Shown: piece after piece, positions 15,966 through 23,850 of the stretch
Position numbering within the stretch: position 1 is the stretch's first letter
Layout: each line of letters starts with the position of its first letter
Source: Deltaproteobacteria bacterium
GTDB taxonomy: Bacteria > Desulfobacterota > Desulfomonilia > UBA1062
Assembly: GCA_017992605.1 (NCBI GenBank)
Contig: JAGOOG010000015.1
Span: 1-46,446, forward strand
Direction of reading: 5' to 3'
Length of the DNA: 46,446 nt
Translations under genes and position numbers: made by a program
Notes under the pieces: model-generated
What the model was told of the DNA's origin: nothing
Database searches by the model: none
What the model saw: only the letters and a program-made list of their open reading frames with translations

Positions 15966-16739
15966 ATGAGGAAGAAACTCCTTCTTGCTGGTCTTTTCCT
16001 CGGTCTGACAGGAATCGTCATGACCGCGTGGAACTGGAGCTCCGTTACTGATCTTTTTTCACCAAGACAGAAGCCGAAGACGACCTTCTACTTCGGCCTG
16101 CCTGAAACACGCGTGTATTCGAAATCGGTCGTGGCTTCCCCGAAGAGCGAGTACGTGTTCCACCCTGTCCTGCAGTTCGATCTGGTCGAGCATGACTTCA
16201 TGATCAGGAACACGTCGAAACAGGTGCTGGAACTGAAGAAGGTGAAGGCCTGCTGCGGCAGCCTGGTCGAGTCCTACACCCGCCAGATACCGGCAGGCAA
16301 GGAAGGCGTCATCAAGCTCATAATCCTGACCAACCGGCGCGGGGGCGAGGAGATCCACGGCACGATCCGCGCCGAGACCAGCGACGCCGAGCACCCTGAG
16401 TGGACCATCGACATCACCTGCCCCGTCATCAAGTTCGCCGACATATCGGTCCACACCATCATGCTGGTCGGTTCCCTGCACGAGACCATCGAGGGCTCGT
16501 CCGTGGTCATTCCCACCGCCGAGTACCCGTTCAGGATAACAGGCCTGAAGATGAAGAAGGGTCGGGACCTCGCCTGTGCACACAGGGAGATAACCCAGGC
16601 AGGCAAAAAGGGGTACCTGATCACGGCCAGGAGCGTAAGGAAGACACCCGGGGTCATCCGGGACACGGTCTATGTGCAGACGGACAACCCGGCCAGGCCT
16701 GAGTTCATGATCCGCGTGCAGGGGAAACTGGGCGAATGA
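15966..16739 (+). CDS. DUF1573-like membrane-anchored or secreted protein
   Basis: This 257-residue protein has an N-terminal hydrophobic segment (KKLLLAGLFLGLTGIVMTAW). It is followed by a beta-rich domain with the DUF1573 pattern: EHDFMIRNTSKQVLELKKVK, then ACCG and PAGKEGVIKLIILTNRRGGE. That domain resembles ASPM/SPD-2/Hydin-like immunoglobulin folds found outside the membrane. The C-terminal half looks like a second such repeat. ATG 15966 follows GGGAGGA closely; the GTG at 15951 is upstream of that site and is rejected. Function unknown. It ends eight bases from the convergent gene at 16747. Confidence 0.65.
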   Translation: MRKKLLLAGLFLGLTGIVMTAWNWSSVTDLFSPRQKPKTTFYFGLPETRVYSKSVVASPKSEYVFHPVLQFDLVEHDFMIRNTSKQVLELKKVKACCGSLVESYTRQIPAGKEGVIKLIILTNRRGGEEIHGTIRAETSDAEHPEWTIDITCPVIKFADISVHTIMLVGSLHETIEGSSVVIPTAEYPFRITGLKMKKGRDLACAHREITQAGKKGYLITARSVRKTPGVIRDTVYVQTDNPARPEFMIRVQGKLGE

Positions 16740-16746
16740 CGGGCGG

Positions 16747-17406
16747 TCACTCCTGCTCGGTGGGTTTTCTCTGGTAGAGATCCAGCATCACCTTCCTGCC
16801 GCTGATGAGCATCATGGCCAGGACGTTGTCGTTGATGAACCTGGCCCGGTGGGAGATCCTCTTGCCGTAATAATCGGTCTCCCAGAAGAACTCCCTCTTT
16901 GCAGGATCGTAGGTGTAGGTCCGGGGGCCTTCGAAAAAGGTGTACGTCCGGGTGGTCGCCTCGTCCGGGAAGAAGATGAAGGTGCCGTCCTCCTGGGGGG
17001 CGAGGAGAAAACCGTTGATCTCGTCCTTGACGTCGTCCACGCTCACCCAGTCACCCTGCCAGAAGTCCCTCGTGGGGGTGTCTCCTGTCTGGACGACCCT
17101 GTCGAGCAGGCCGATGTCCTCCACGGATTCGATAGTGAGGGCGTAGACCTGTTTCTTGATCTCTTCGATGTCCTTGGGGTGGTCCAGGGCTTCCTCGCGT
17201 CCCTTCTCATGGAAGGCGGCAACGACCTGGTCCTCATAGCGGCCGATCTCTTCATGGTGAGCATCCTGCCGCTGCGGCGGCGATTGCGTCTCAATCCGGT
17301 CATGGGTGTCCGGGACGGTTTCAGTTTCTCTATGGTAAAAAAAGTAGAGCCCGCACCCCAGGAGCAGGATTCCCATGATGAGGTACTTCGCTGTTGTCCT
17401 GTTCAT
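16747..17406 (-). CDS. Unknown membrane-anchored protein
   Basis: I do not recognise a family. The 219-residue protein begins with one membrane segment (KYLIMGILLLGCGLYFFYH) that could also be a lipid-type signal. A polar linker follows (VPDTHDRIETQSPPQR), then a helical region and a beta-rich C-terminal domain (WQGDWVSVDDVKDEINGFLL, TYTFFEGPRTYTYDPAKREF). ATG 17406 has AGGAAAG immediately upstream. It probably faces the periplasm. It is convergent with the DUF1573 gene and about 120 bases downstream of the SGNH gene on the same strand. Confidence 0.6.
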   Translation of the reverse strand: MNRTTAKYLIMGILLLGCGLYFFYHRETETVPDTHDRIETQSPPQRQDAHHEEIGRYEDQVVAAFHEKGREEALDHPKDIEEIKKQVYALTIESVEDIGLLDRVVQTGDTPTRDFWQGDWVSVDDVKDEINGFLLAPQEDGTFIFFPDEATTRTYTFFEGPRTYTYDPAKREFFWETDYYGKRISHRARFINDNVLAMMLISGRKVMLDLYQRKPTEQE

Positions 17407-17467
17407 TCTTTCCTGTCAAGAAGACACAAGCGTCACTGACCAGAAAACTGTTACCCTGCGCCCCTGG

Positions 17468-17516
17468 CGGGTTGAAGCGCACGCGTCGGACTTACGGCGG
17501 CATGCCCTTCAACCCG
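17468..17516. repeat. Perfect ten-base inverted repeat downstream of the SGNH gene
   Basis: CGGGTTGAAG (17468-17477) and CTTCAACCCG (17507-17516) are exact reverse complements separated by 29 bases. It begins just after the SGNH stop codon on the minus strand. There is no T-run, so it may be a factor-dependent terminator, an RNA 3' stabiliser or a protein-binding site. Confidence 0.6.
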
Positions 17517-17529
17517 GGCGCCCTGAACT

Positions 17530-18207
17530 TCAGCGATACATGTTCCCGGCCACCATCTCATCCCAGATCAGGTTGGCAAGGATATACGAACCGTCATACG
17601 TGGGATGGATGTCGTCCGATTTGATGTGAATGGGCAGGATTTCCTGTCGTGGGTCTACGAGGACCGCATCCATGTTGGTTGAAGCGAAGATGTCCGGGTA
17701 GAGCCAGTCGTAGGTATAGTCGATGGCCTCGTTCTTCTCGATCTCGCCGCCCTTGACGTGGTAGTAGCCGAGCCACACGCAGTCATTGGGTGACTTGGCA
17801 TACATGGCCTCGAGCATGACCTCCATCTTGTCGCCGACATAGTTGAGGACATCCAGGCATCCCTGGGTCAGCGGGTCCGAGTCGCAGTCCATGGTGCCCT
17901 GGAGGATGTCGTTGGCACCGCCGTCGGCGATGACCGTCTTGAGGGTCGTCCTCTTGAGCGCCGTGGTCAGCTGGCTCTGGATCGCCGCGATCTTGGCGCC
18001 GCTGACCGACCTGTCCTTGTAGCTGCTTCCGGACAGATCCTGGAGAACATCATGGATATCCCCGGACAGGTCAAACACCGAGTCGCCCACGATCTGGACA
18101 TCCCACTCGTCCGCATAGGGATTGTTTAAATCAAACGAGCATCCCGTGGTGGCCATGATCATCCCTGACAGCATCCCGATCACTAACAACGTCCTGAACA
18201 GTTTCAT
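17530..18207 (-). CDS. SGNH/GDSL-type hydrolase lipoprotein
   Basis: This 225-residue protein has a signal peptide ending in a lipobox-like TTGC (cysteine 23). The mature part has the SGNH blocks: block I GDS at residues 41-43 (VQIVGDSVFD), block III GGAND near 96-100, and block V DDIH at 198-201 followed by PTYDG. The catalytic Ser-Asp/His set is therefore present, so esterase or deacylase activity at the cell surface is likely. ATG 18207 follows GGAGGGGG. An AT-rich upstream region (18300-18360) probably holds the promoter. The substrate is unknown; its short length suggests a minimal SGNH fold. Confidence 0.75.
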   Translation of the reverse strand: MKLFRTLLVIGMLSGMIMATTGCSFDLNNPYADEWDVQIVGDSVFDLSGDIHDVLQDLSGSSYKDRSVSGAKIAAIQSQLTTALKRTTLKTVIADGGANDILQGTMDCDSDPLTQGCLDVLNYVGDKMEVMLEAMYAKSPNDCVWLGYYHVKGGEIEKNEAIDYTYDWLYPDIFASTNMDAVLVDPRQEILPIHIKSDDIHPTYDGSYILANLIWDEMVAGNMYR

Positions 18208-18263
18208 GAAACCCCCTCCTTGTGTGGAATAGTTACCAGCAAACCGACCCAATGGTCAGTGCC

Positions 18264-18286
18264 GCTTGTCATGTTCATCAACAAGC
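18264..18286. promoter_or_regulatory. Candidate operator (inverted repeat) between the SGNH gene and tetR
   Basis: GCTTGT (18264-18269) and ACAAGC (18281-18286) form a six-base inverted repeat with an 11-base centre, the size expected of a TetR-family operator. It lies in the divergent region between the SGNH and tetR-like genes. A different repeat occurs at 19122-19139, so the two need not bind the same regulator. Confidence 0.3.
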
Positions 18287-18476
18287 ATGGCATAACAGAA
18301 TAGTATCCCATTTCCCCATTAATTATAATCTATTGTTTTTATATATGTTACTTTATCCTGTATGTTTAACGTCGTATCGGGAAGAGTCAAGGTTCATCCC
18401 TCTTTTTTCTTTCAATCTTGACAAGCTTCCCCCGGTCACGTAGTGAGTGAGTATTCGCTCTCTTATCGGGAATGAC

Positions 18477-19115
18477 ATGTCGAGGGACACCTTCACACGC
18501 ATACCTTCAGAGAAGCAGCGCCATATTCTTGATATCGCCATGCGTGAATTCGCAGGCAACGGCTTCCACAAGGCCAACATCAACACCATCGCGGCCAAGG
18601 CGGGCATCTCCATCGGCGCCATGTACAAGTACTTCTCCAGCAAGGAGGACCTCTTCCTCGAGACGCTGCGGCTGGGGACCGGCTTCCTCAACGATACCTA
18701 CTCGGCGGTCAGCCGGGAGCCGGGGGATCCCTTCGTGAAGATACGCTCCGTGTTCACCAGGGCCCTGGACTATGCCCGGGAGCATCCCCATGCCCTCAAG
18801 CTCTACCTCTCCCTGATCTCCTCGGGAATGGACGATTTCGCGGCCAGGTACGCGCACACCATCGAGGAGGTGGGGCACACCTCCCTGAAGAAGATCGTGC
18901 AGGACGGTGTACGGGATGGATACATACGCGAAGACCTCGACATGGACGCGGCCATACTCTTTCTCGACAATCACCTCATGATGTTCGCCTTCTCCCAGAT
19001 CTCCCAGTATCTCAAGACAAGACAGGAGACCTTTCTCGAGGGAAGACTGGGTGCGGATCGCATCATCGACGAGACCGTCCGGTTGTGCAGGAGGGTGTTC
19101 GGAACCGACCGGTAG
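18477..19115 (+). CDS. TetR/AcrR family transcriptional regulator
   Basis: This 212-residue protein has an N-terminal TetR helix-turn-helix (KQRHILDIAMREFAGNGFHK, then NINTIAAKAGISIGAMYKYF). The divergent C-terminal ligand domain has the usual length. ATG 18477 follows GGGAA; GTG 18447 is the longer alternative. A perfect TTGACA at 18418-18423 lies upstream but its -10 partner is poor. It is followed after 54 bases by the split transketolase, and the gap contains an inverted repeat that is a likely operator, so it probably represses that operon. The ligand is unknown; fatty acyl-CoA is common for this group. Confidence 0.9.
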   Translation: MSRDTFTRIPSEKQRHILDIAMREFAGNGFHKANINTIAAKAGISIGAMYKYFSSKEDLFLETLRLGTGFLNDTYSAVSREPGDPFVKIRSVFTRALDYAREHPHALKLYLSLISSGMDDFAARYAHTIEEVGHTSLKKIVQDGVRDGYIREDLDMDAAILFLDNHLMMFAFSQISQYLKTRQETFLEGRLGADRIIDETVRLCRRVFGTDR

Positions 19116-19116
19116 G

Positions 19117-19139
19117 TTGACACAGGGACTGAACCCTGT
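19117..19139 (+). promoter_or_regulatory. Promoter -35 box overlapped by a candidate TetR operator
   Basis: A perfect TTGACA (19117-19122) runs into the inverted repeat ACAGGG (19122-19127) and CCCTGT (19134-19139) with a six-base centre. The likely -10 box (TATTGA, 19139-19144) is weak. A repressor bound here would block the transketolase promoter. Confidence 0.45.
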
Positions 19140-19169
19140 ATTGATACTGATAGCGAAAAGGGGGTTTGC

Positions 19170-20018
19170 ATGCCACTGACACAGGAAGAGATCAAGGGCC
19201 TTCAGAGGAAGGCATGGGAGGTCCGCCGGACCATCGTGGAGACCACCTTCACCTGCGGGGGATCGCACATCGGCGGGTCGCTCTCGCAGACCGACGTGCT
19301 GGTCACGCTCTACTACAAGTACCTCAACGTGGACCCTGCACGACCTGACTGGGAAGACCGGGACCGCTTCATCCTGAGCAAGGGTCACGGCGGCATCGGC
19401 TGGGCATCGGTGCTGGGAGACAAGGGGTATTTCGACAAGGCGCTGCTGAAGGACTTCAACAAGACCGGCAGCCCCTTCGGCATGCACCTCGACTCGCTGA
19501 AGGTCAAGGGATGCGACGCGTCGACGGGGTCGCTGGGCCACGGTCTGGCCATCGCCTGCGGGCTCGCCCTGGGGGCGCGCATACGGAACAAGACCTTCAG
19601 GACCTACGTCATGATGGGTGACGGCGAGCTCTGCGAGGGTACGGTCTGGGAGGCCAGCATCCTGGCCGCCCACCACAAGCTTGACAACCTCACCGCATTC
19701 GTTGACCGCAACAGGCTCATGATCGACGGACCCACCGAAAACATCACGACCCTGGAGCCCATCGACGGCAAGTTCAGGGCCTTCGGCTGGGAGACGATCA
19801 CCATCGACGGCCACGATTTCTCCGCCATCGGGGAGGCCGTCGAAAAGGCGTGGACCGTCAAGGGAAAACCAACGGTCATCATCTGCAACACGGTCAAGGG
19901 CAAGTGCGTGGAGATGATGGAGAACGTGCCCGAATGGCACTACGGCGGGCTGAACTCGGACCTCAGGGACCAGGCCCTGGCGTGCATCGACGCGCACTAC
20001 ACGTCACTACTCGGGTAA
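19170..20018 (+). CDS. Transketolase, N-terminal (thiamine diphosphate) subunit
   Basis: This 282-residue protein equals the first half of a full transketolase. It carries the early SHIGGSLSQTDVLVTLYYKY block, the SKGHGGIGWASVL block, STGSLGHGLAIACG, and the thiamine-diphosphate motif GDGELCEGTVWEA through to VDRNRLMIDG. It needs the C-terminal subunit encoded next to form an active enzyme that moves two-carbon units between sugar phosphates. The ribosome site AAAGGGGG precedes ATG 19170. Split transketolases are usual in archaea and many anaerobes. Here it lies under TetR control together with an SCP2-like gene. Confidence 0.9.
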   Translation: MPLTQEEIKGLQRKAWEVRRTIVETTFTCGGSHIGGSLSQTDVLVTLYYKYLNVDPARPDWEDRDRFILSKGHGGIGWASVLGDKGYFDKALLKDFNKTGSPFGMHLDSLKVKGCDASTGSLGHGLAIACGLALGARIRNKTFRTYVMMGDGELCEGTVWEASILAAHHKLDNLTAFVDRNRLMIDGPTENITTLEPIDGKFRAFGWETITIDGHDFSAIGEAVEKAWTVKGKPTVIICNTVKGKCVEMMENVPEWHYGGLNSDLRDQALACIDAHYTSLLG

Positions 20019-20028
20019 GGAGGATATC

Positions 20029-21036
20029 ATGGCGGAAGGCATGACATGGACGGTAACCGACGGTGACAAGCTCACCCAGGCGGAAATATACGGCGAGGTC
20101 CTCTCCCAGCTCGGAGAGAAGCACCCCGACCTCATCGCACTCACGGCGGATCTCGCGACCTCCACCAAGATAGGGCGCTTCGGCAAGAAGTTCCCCGAGC
20201 GGTTCATCAACGTGGGGATCGCGGAAAACTCCCTGTTCGGGATGGCAGCGGGGCTCGCCATGGCGGGACTGAAACCCGTGGTCTCGACCTTCGCGGTCTT
20301 CACCTCGCTGCGCTGTGCCGAGCAGGTCCGAACCGACATCTGCTACCAGAACCTGAACGTCAAGATCATCGCCACCCACGCGGGGATCTCCTTCGGCCAG
20401 GCAGGCTCCACGCACCACTGCACGGAGGACCTCGCGGTGATGCGGTCCTTCGCCAACATGACCGTCATCGCGCCTGCCGACGGGTTCGAGACAGGCAATG
20501 CCCTGGTGGCGGCCATGGACTGGCCGGGACCGGTATACATGCGCATCGGCAGGGGTTTCGAGCCCCCGGTCCACAAGGACCAGAACTACCCCTTCGAGAT
20601 CGGCAGGGCCATCACCATGCGCGACGGCAAGGACGTCACGCTCATCGGCTGTGGCGTGGGCGTGCTCCAGGCCATGCGTGCGGCCGAGGTCCTCGACGGC
20701 CAGGGTCTGAGCGCGCGCGTGCTCGACATGCACACCGTCAAGCCCATCGACAGGGAGGCCGTCATCAGCGCGGTGAAGGACACCCGCAGGATCGTGACCA
20801 TCGAGGACCACAACATCTACGGCGGCCTCGGGACCGCGGTGGCCGAGGTCATCGTGGCCAGCGGCAAGGCGTGCGCATTCAGGAAACTCGGCGTGCCCGA
20901 CTGCTTCTCCATCGTGGGCTACCCCGAAGACCTCTACCACCACTACGGATTCGATGCCGACGGCATCGTGGCCACGGTGAGCGAGCTCATGCGCCTCGAG
21001 ATCGAGGAAGACGAAGACTGGGAAGACGAGATGTAG
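20029..21036 (+). CDS. Transketolase, C-terminal subunit
   Basis: This 335-residue protein equals the pyrimidine-binding and C-terminal domains of transketolase. Key features are the FINVGIAENSLFGMAAGLAM block with the cofactor-activating glutamate, GQAGSTHHCTEDLAVMRSF, and the C-terminal TIEDHNIYGGLGTAVAEV. It starts ten bases after the N-terminal subunit stop with AAGGAGG upstream, so the two are made together. A 1-deoxyxylulose-5-phosphate synthase or a two-subunit dehydrogenase is less likely given the partner. The very acidic tail (IEEDEDWEDEM) is unusual. Confidence 0.88.
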   Translation: MAEGMTWTVTDGDKLTQAEIYGEVLSQLGEKHPDLIALTADLATSTKIGRFGKKFPERFINVGIAENSLFGMAAGLAMAGLKPVVSTFAVFTSLRCAEQVRTDICYQNLNVKIIATHAGISFGQAGSTHHCTEDLAVMRSFANMTVIAPADGFETGNALVAAMDWPGPVYMRIGRGFEPPVHKDQNYPFEIGRAITMRDGKDVTLIGCGVGVLQAMRAAEVLDGQGLSARVLDMHTVKPIDREAVISAVKDTRRIVTIEDHNIYGGLGTAVAEVIVASGKACAFRKLGVPDCFSIVGYPEDLYHHYGFDADGIVATVSELMRLEIEEDEDWEDEM

Positions 21037-21045
21037 GGGGCGGCC

Positions 21046-21834
21046 ATGGCAGACAAGGCAATGCTCACCAACCGGATCGTGCTCCGTTCCATCATGCCGC
21101 TCTTCAAGATCCTCCACGAGGAGGACGACACACTGCTGAAGCACTTCCTCACCCGGTTCGAGGGGGTCATCCAGCTCGCGGTCAAAGGCACGGACATCGG
21201 CGCACATATCGAACTGAAGGACAGGAAGCTCGACGTGGTCCAGGGCATCCACCCGAACCCGGACATCCTCCTGCCCTTCAAGCATATCTCCGGGATGAAC
21301 GCCCTGTTCACCGGGGGCATCCCCGTGTTCGGAGGGTTCCCCAGGGGGCTCGCACGCCTGGGGCTGCTGACCAAGCTCGTCACGCTCCTCCTGGGGCTCC
21401 TCATCCTCATGCCCAACGTACACCCCAAGGCACCCGCCAAGCGGCTGCTCAAGGTCAAGATGATCATGTACATGGTGACCAATGCCCTGAGCCAGCTCAA
21501 CAAGGGCGGGGACGAGGACATGATGGACTGGACGGCCAAGCAGCCCGACCGGGTCTACCAGATGTCGGTCCAGCCGGAGGGTCCTGCCGCCTATCTGAGG
21601 GTCAAAGGCGGCAGGACCAAGTCCGGCCACGGCATGTACACCCGCAAGGCTCCCTTCGTACACATGAAGTTCAACGGCCTCGACGGTGCGTACAAGGTGC
21701 TGGCCGAGGCCAAGGACACGGTGAGCGCCACTGCCGACGGCGACATCAGGCTCGAGGGGTCGCCCGAGTACGCAGGCGCCATGGGCTCCTTCATGATCCG
21801 CATCCAGGACATGCTCATGCCGCCGAAGAAATGA
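21046..21834 (+). CDS. SCP2-like (sterol-carrier fold) protein, possibly two domain halves
   Basis: In this 262-residue protein both halves resemble SCP2 domains. The N-half has GVIQLAVKGTDIGAHIEL and ISGMNALFTGGIPVFGGF. The C-half has FVHMKFNGLDGAYKVLAE and TADGDIRLEGSPEYAGAM. Between them is a hydrophobic stretch (LLTKLVTLLLGLLILMPNVH) that may line a lipid pocket or touch the membrane. There is no signal peptide. It starts nine bases after the transketolase subunit and is the last gene of the TetR operon. Assignment to SCP2 is by pattern only and is moderate; a link between a lipid-binding protein and transketolase is unexplained. Confidence 0.45.
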   Translation: MADKAMLTNRIVLRSIMPLFKILHEEDDTLLKHFLTRFEGVIQLAVKGTDIGAHIELKDRKLDVVQGIHPNPDILLPFKHISGMNALFTGGIPVFGGFPRGLARLGLLTKLVTLLLGLLILMPNVHPKAPAKRLLKVKMIMYMVTNALSQLNKGGDEDMMDWTAKQPDRVYQMSVQPEGPAAYLRVKGGRTKSGHGMYTRKAPFVHMKFNGLDGAYKVLAEAKDTVSATADGDIRLEGSPEYAGAMGSFMIRIQDMLMPPKK

Positions 21835-21906
21835 GGGGGCCACCGCGCCATCAGGGTGTGTGCGGACGACGACCGATCGTGGTATAGCGGGAACGGGTTT
21901 TTCTCA

Positions 21907-23049
21907 ATGACATACACCTATCAGAAGTACGACCTGTTCTTCGCCCAGATCGCCGACGGCATGGAGGAGCTGGGCCGGCATGAGCTGTCCGGGCTCGGGG
22001 CCACGGAGGTCAAGCCCGCCTTCCACGGGCTGCACTTCGTAGCGGGAAAAGAGGCTCTCTACCGCATCAACTACGAGGCCCGGCTCGTCAGCAGGGTACT
22101 CGCGCCGCTTGTCACCTTCGACTGCCACAGCACCGAATACCTCTACAAGACCGCCCGCACCCTGCCATGGACGGACATCTTCTCGCTGGACGACACCTTC
22201 GTGATCTCTGCCAACGTGTCCGACAGCAAGATCCGCCATTCCCAGTATGCGGGCCTCGTCCTGAAGGACGCCATCGTGGACAGCTTCAGGGACAGATACG
22301 GGCAGCGTCCCAACGTGGAACGGATCGATGCGGACATCGGGTTCAACCTCCACATCCTGCGGAACAGGGCAACGATCTACCTCGACACCTCCGGGGGATC
22401 GCTGCACCGGAGGGGATACCGGCAGGAGGCGGTGGAGGCGCCCATGCAGGAGACCCTGGCCGCAGCCATCATCAGCCTGAGCGGGTGGGACGGCACCACA
22501 AGGCTCTACGACCCCATGTGCGGCTCGGGCACGCTCCTGTTCGAGGCCCTCATGCATTACTGCAGGGTCCCGGCGGCATTCCTCAGGAAGAACTTCGGGT
22601 TCCGGTTCCTGCCCGACTTCGACAGGGACGCCTGGGAGACGGTGAAAAGGAGGTCCGACAAGGCGATGCGCCCGCTGCCCAGGGGGCTCATCGCGGGCAG
22701 CGACAGCTCGAAGCGGGCCGTGGACACGGCCAGGACGAACAGCCGCATCCTCCCGTCCGGGAAGACCATAGAGCTCTCCAAGACGAGGTTCCAGGACATT
22801 GATTCCCTGCGCAACACCACCATCGTGTGCAACCCGCCCTACGGGCTGAGGATGAGGAGGGGCGAGGACATGGGGGCCTTCATGAAGGAGTTCGGCGATT
22901 TCCTCAAGCAGCGCTGCACCGGTTCCGCGGCGTACGTGTACTTCGGCAACCGGGAACTCATCAAGCAGGTGGGGCTCCGTTCCGCGTGGAAAAAGCCGCT
23001 GAAGAACGGCCAGCTCGACGGCAGGCTGGTCAAATACGAGCTGTACTGA
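21907..23049 (+). CDS. THUMP-domain class I SAM-dependent RNA methyltransferase (RlmL N-half/YpsC-like)
   Basis: This 380-residue protein combines an N-terminal THUMP-type RNA-binding region (DLFFAQIADGMEELGRHELS) with a Rossmann methyltransferase. The latter shows the SAM block LYDPMCGSGTLLFEAL and the catalytic NPPYGLRM motif of N2-guanine methyltransferases. It probably methylates a guanine in 23S rRNA, as RlmL/RlmKL does. ATG 21907 is chosen because the longer frame to 21856 is not family-like. It follows the SCP2-like gene by 72 bases; whether it shares that transcript is unclear. Confidence 0.88.
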   Translation: MTYTYQKYDLFFAQIADGMEELGRHELSGLGATEVKPAFHGLHFVAGKEALYRINYEARLVSRVLAPLVTFDCHSTEYLYKTARTLPWTDIFSLDDTFVISANVSDSKIRHSQYAGLVLKDAIVDSFRDRYGQRPNVERIDADIGFNLHILRNRATIYLDTSGGSLHRRGYRQEAVEAPMQETLAAAIISLSGWDGTTRLYDPMCGSGTLLFEALMHYCRVPAAFLRKNFGFRFLPDFDRDAWETVKRRSDKAMRPLPRGLIAGSDSSKRAVDTARTNSRILPSGKTIELSKTRFQDIDSLRNTTIVCNPPYGLRMRRGEDMGAFMKEFGDFLKQRCTGSAAYVYFGNRELIKQVGLRSAWKKPLKNGQLDGRLVKYELY

Positions 23050-23076
23050 CGGACATCGATCCGGCCCCCGAGATGG

Positions 23077-23820
23077 TCAGGTACGCACGCTGCTCCACAG
23101 TGACGAGCAGTCGACATTCTCCAGGGCACCCACCACCATGCGGGAGAACTCCCTGAGTTCGAGCTGCCCCTCGAAACGGGCGATGGCCGAGCGCATGACC
23201 TCTCGCGCCCCCTTCTCCCCGTAGGGACAGGTATAGGAGAGCACGGGCAGCCTGAGGTGGTTGTGGAGCCTCCTGACAAGCGGACTGTCGAGGTACACCA
23301 TGGGTCTGATGATGACCATCCCGCCCTCGGGCACCTCCACCTTCGGGGTGAAGCTGCCGAGCTTCCGGTTGTGCACGATATTCATGAGCAGGGTCTCGGC
23401 CACGTCGTCGGCGTGATGACCGAAAGCCACCTTGGTGACCCCGCTCCCTTCCAGGGTTCCCAGCATGGCGCCCCGCTTGAAGGCGGCACAGAGAGGGCAC
23501 GGTGCCTTGGGACAGCTGTGCAGGTCCGCCTTCAGTCGTGTCTCCAGGTACCCCACTCCGAGATCGTCGCAGAGCCTCTTGAGAATTCCGGTATCATACT
23601 CGTCGGTTCTCACGTGCACTGCCCGCAGGCCGAAATCGAGGTGCGAGTAGCGCCTCAGGTACCACAGGATGTACAGGAGCGTCACACTGTCCCTGCCCCC
23701 GGACAGGGCAACGCAGACCTCCTCGCCGTCATTGATGAGGGAGTAGTTCTCGATGGCGCGGATCACGTCCGTGAGAAACCACTTGCCGTATGACGAGTCC
23801 TGATCCTTCCGGATATCCAC
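23077..23820 (-). CDS. TtcA-like ATP-pyrophosphatase (tRNA 2-thiocytidine-type enzyme)
   Basis: This 247-residue PP-loop protein has the nucleotide loop SGGRDS at residues 40-45. A CPLC pair in the middle (SCPKAPCPLCAAFKRGAML), FGHHADDVAETLL and a late CPYGEKGA complete the TtcA pattern. The extra cysteines usually hold an iron-sulfur cluster that carries or activates sulfur. It likely thiolates a tRNA base. GTG 23820 has GAGGG upstream. It starts 30 bases after the Memo-like gene and is the last gene of a minus-strand group including Hsp33. A related thiolase of different target specificity is possible. Confidence 0.82.
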   Translation of the reverse strand: MDIRKDQDSSYGKWFLTDVIRAIENYSLINDGEEVCVALSGGRDSVTLLYILWYLRRYSHLDFGLRAVHVRTDEYDTGILKRLCDDLGVGYLETRLKADLHSCPKAPCPLCAAFKRGAMLGTLEGSGVTKVAFGHHADDVAETLLMNIVHNRKLGSFTPKVEVPEGGMVIIRPMVYLDSPLVRRLHNHLRLPVLSYTCPYGEKGAREVMRSAIARFEGQLELREFSRMVVGALENVDCSSLWSSVRT

Positions 23821-23850
23821 GCCCTCACACTCCTGTCATCGTGCGCTCGA

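Noticed and set aside
19963-21843. 626-residue open frame antisense to the transketolase operon
   Set aside because: The plus strand carries recognised transketolase motifs; the antisense frame shows none.
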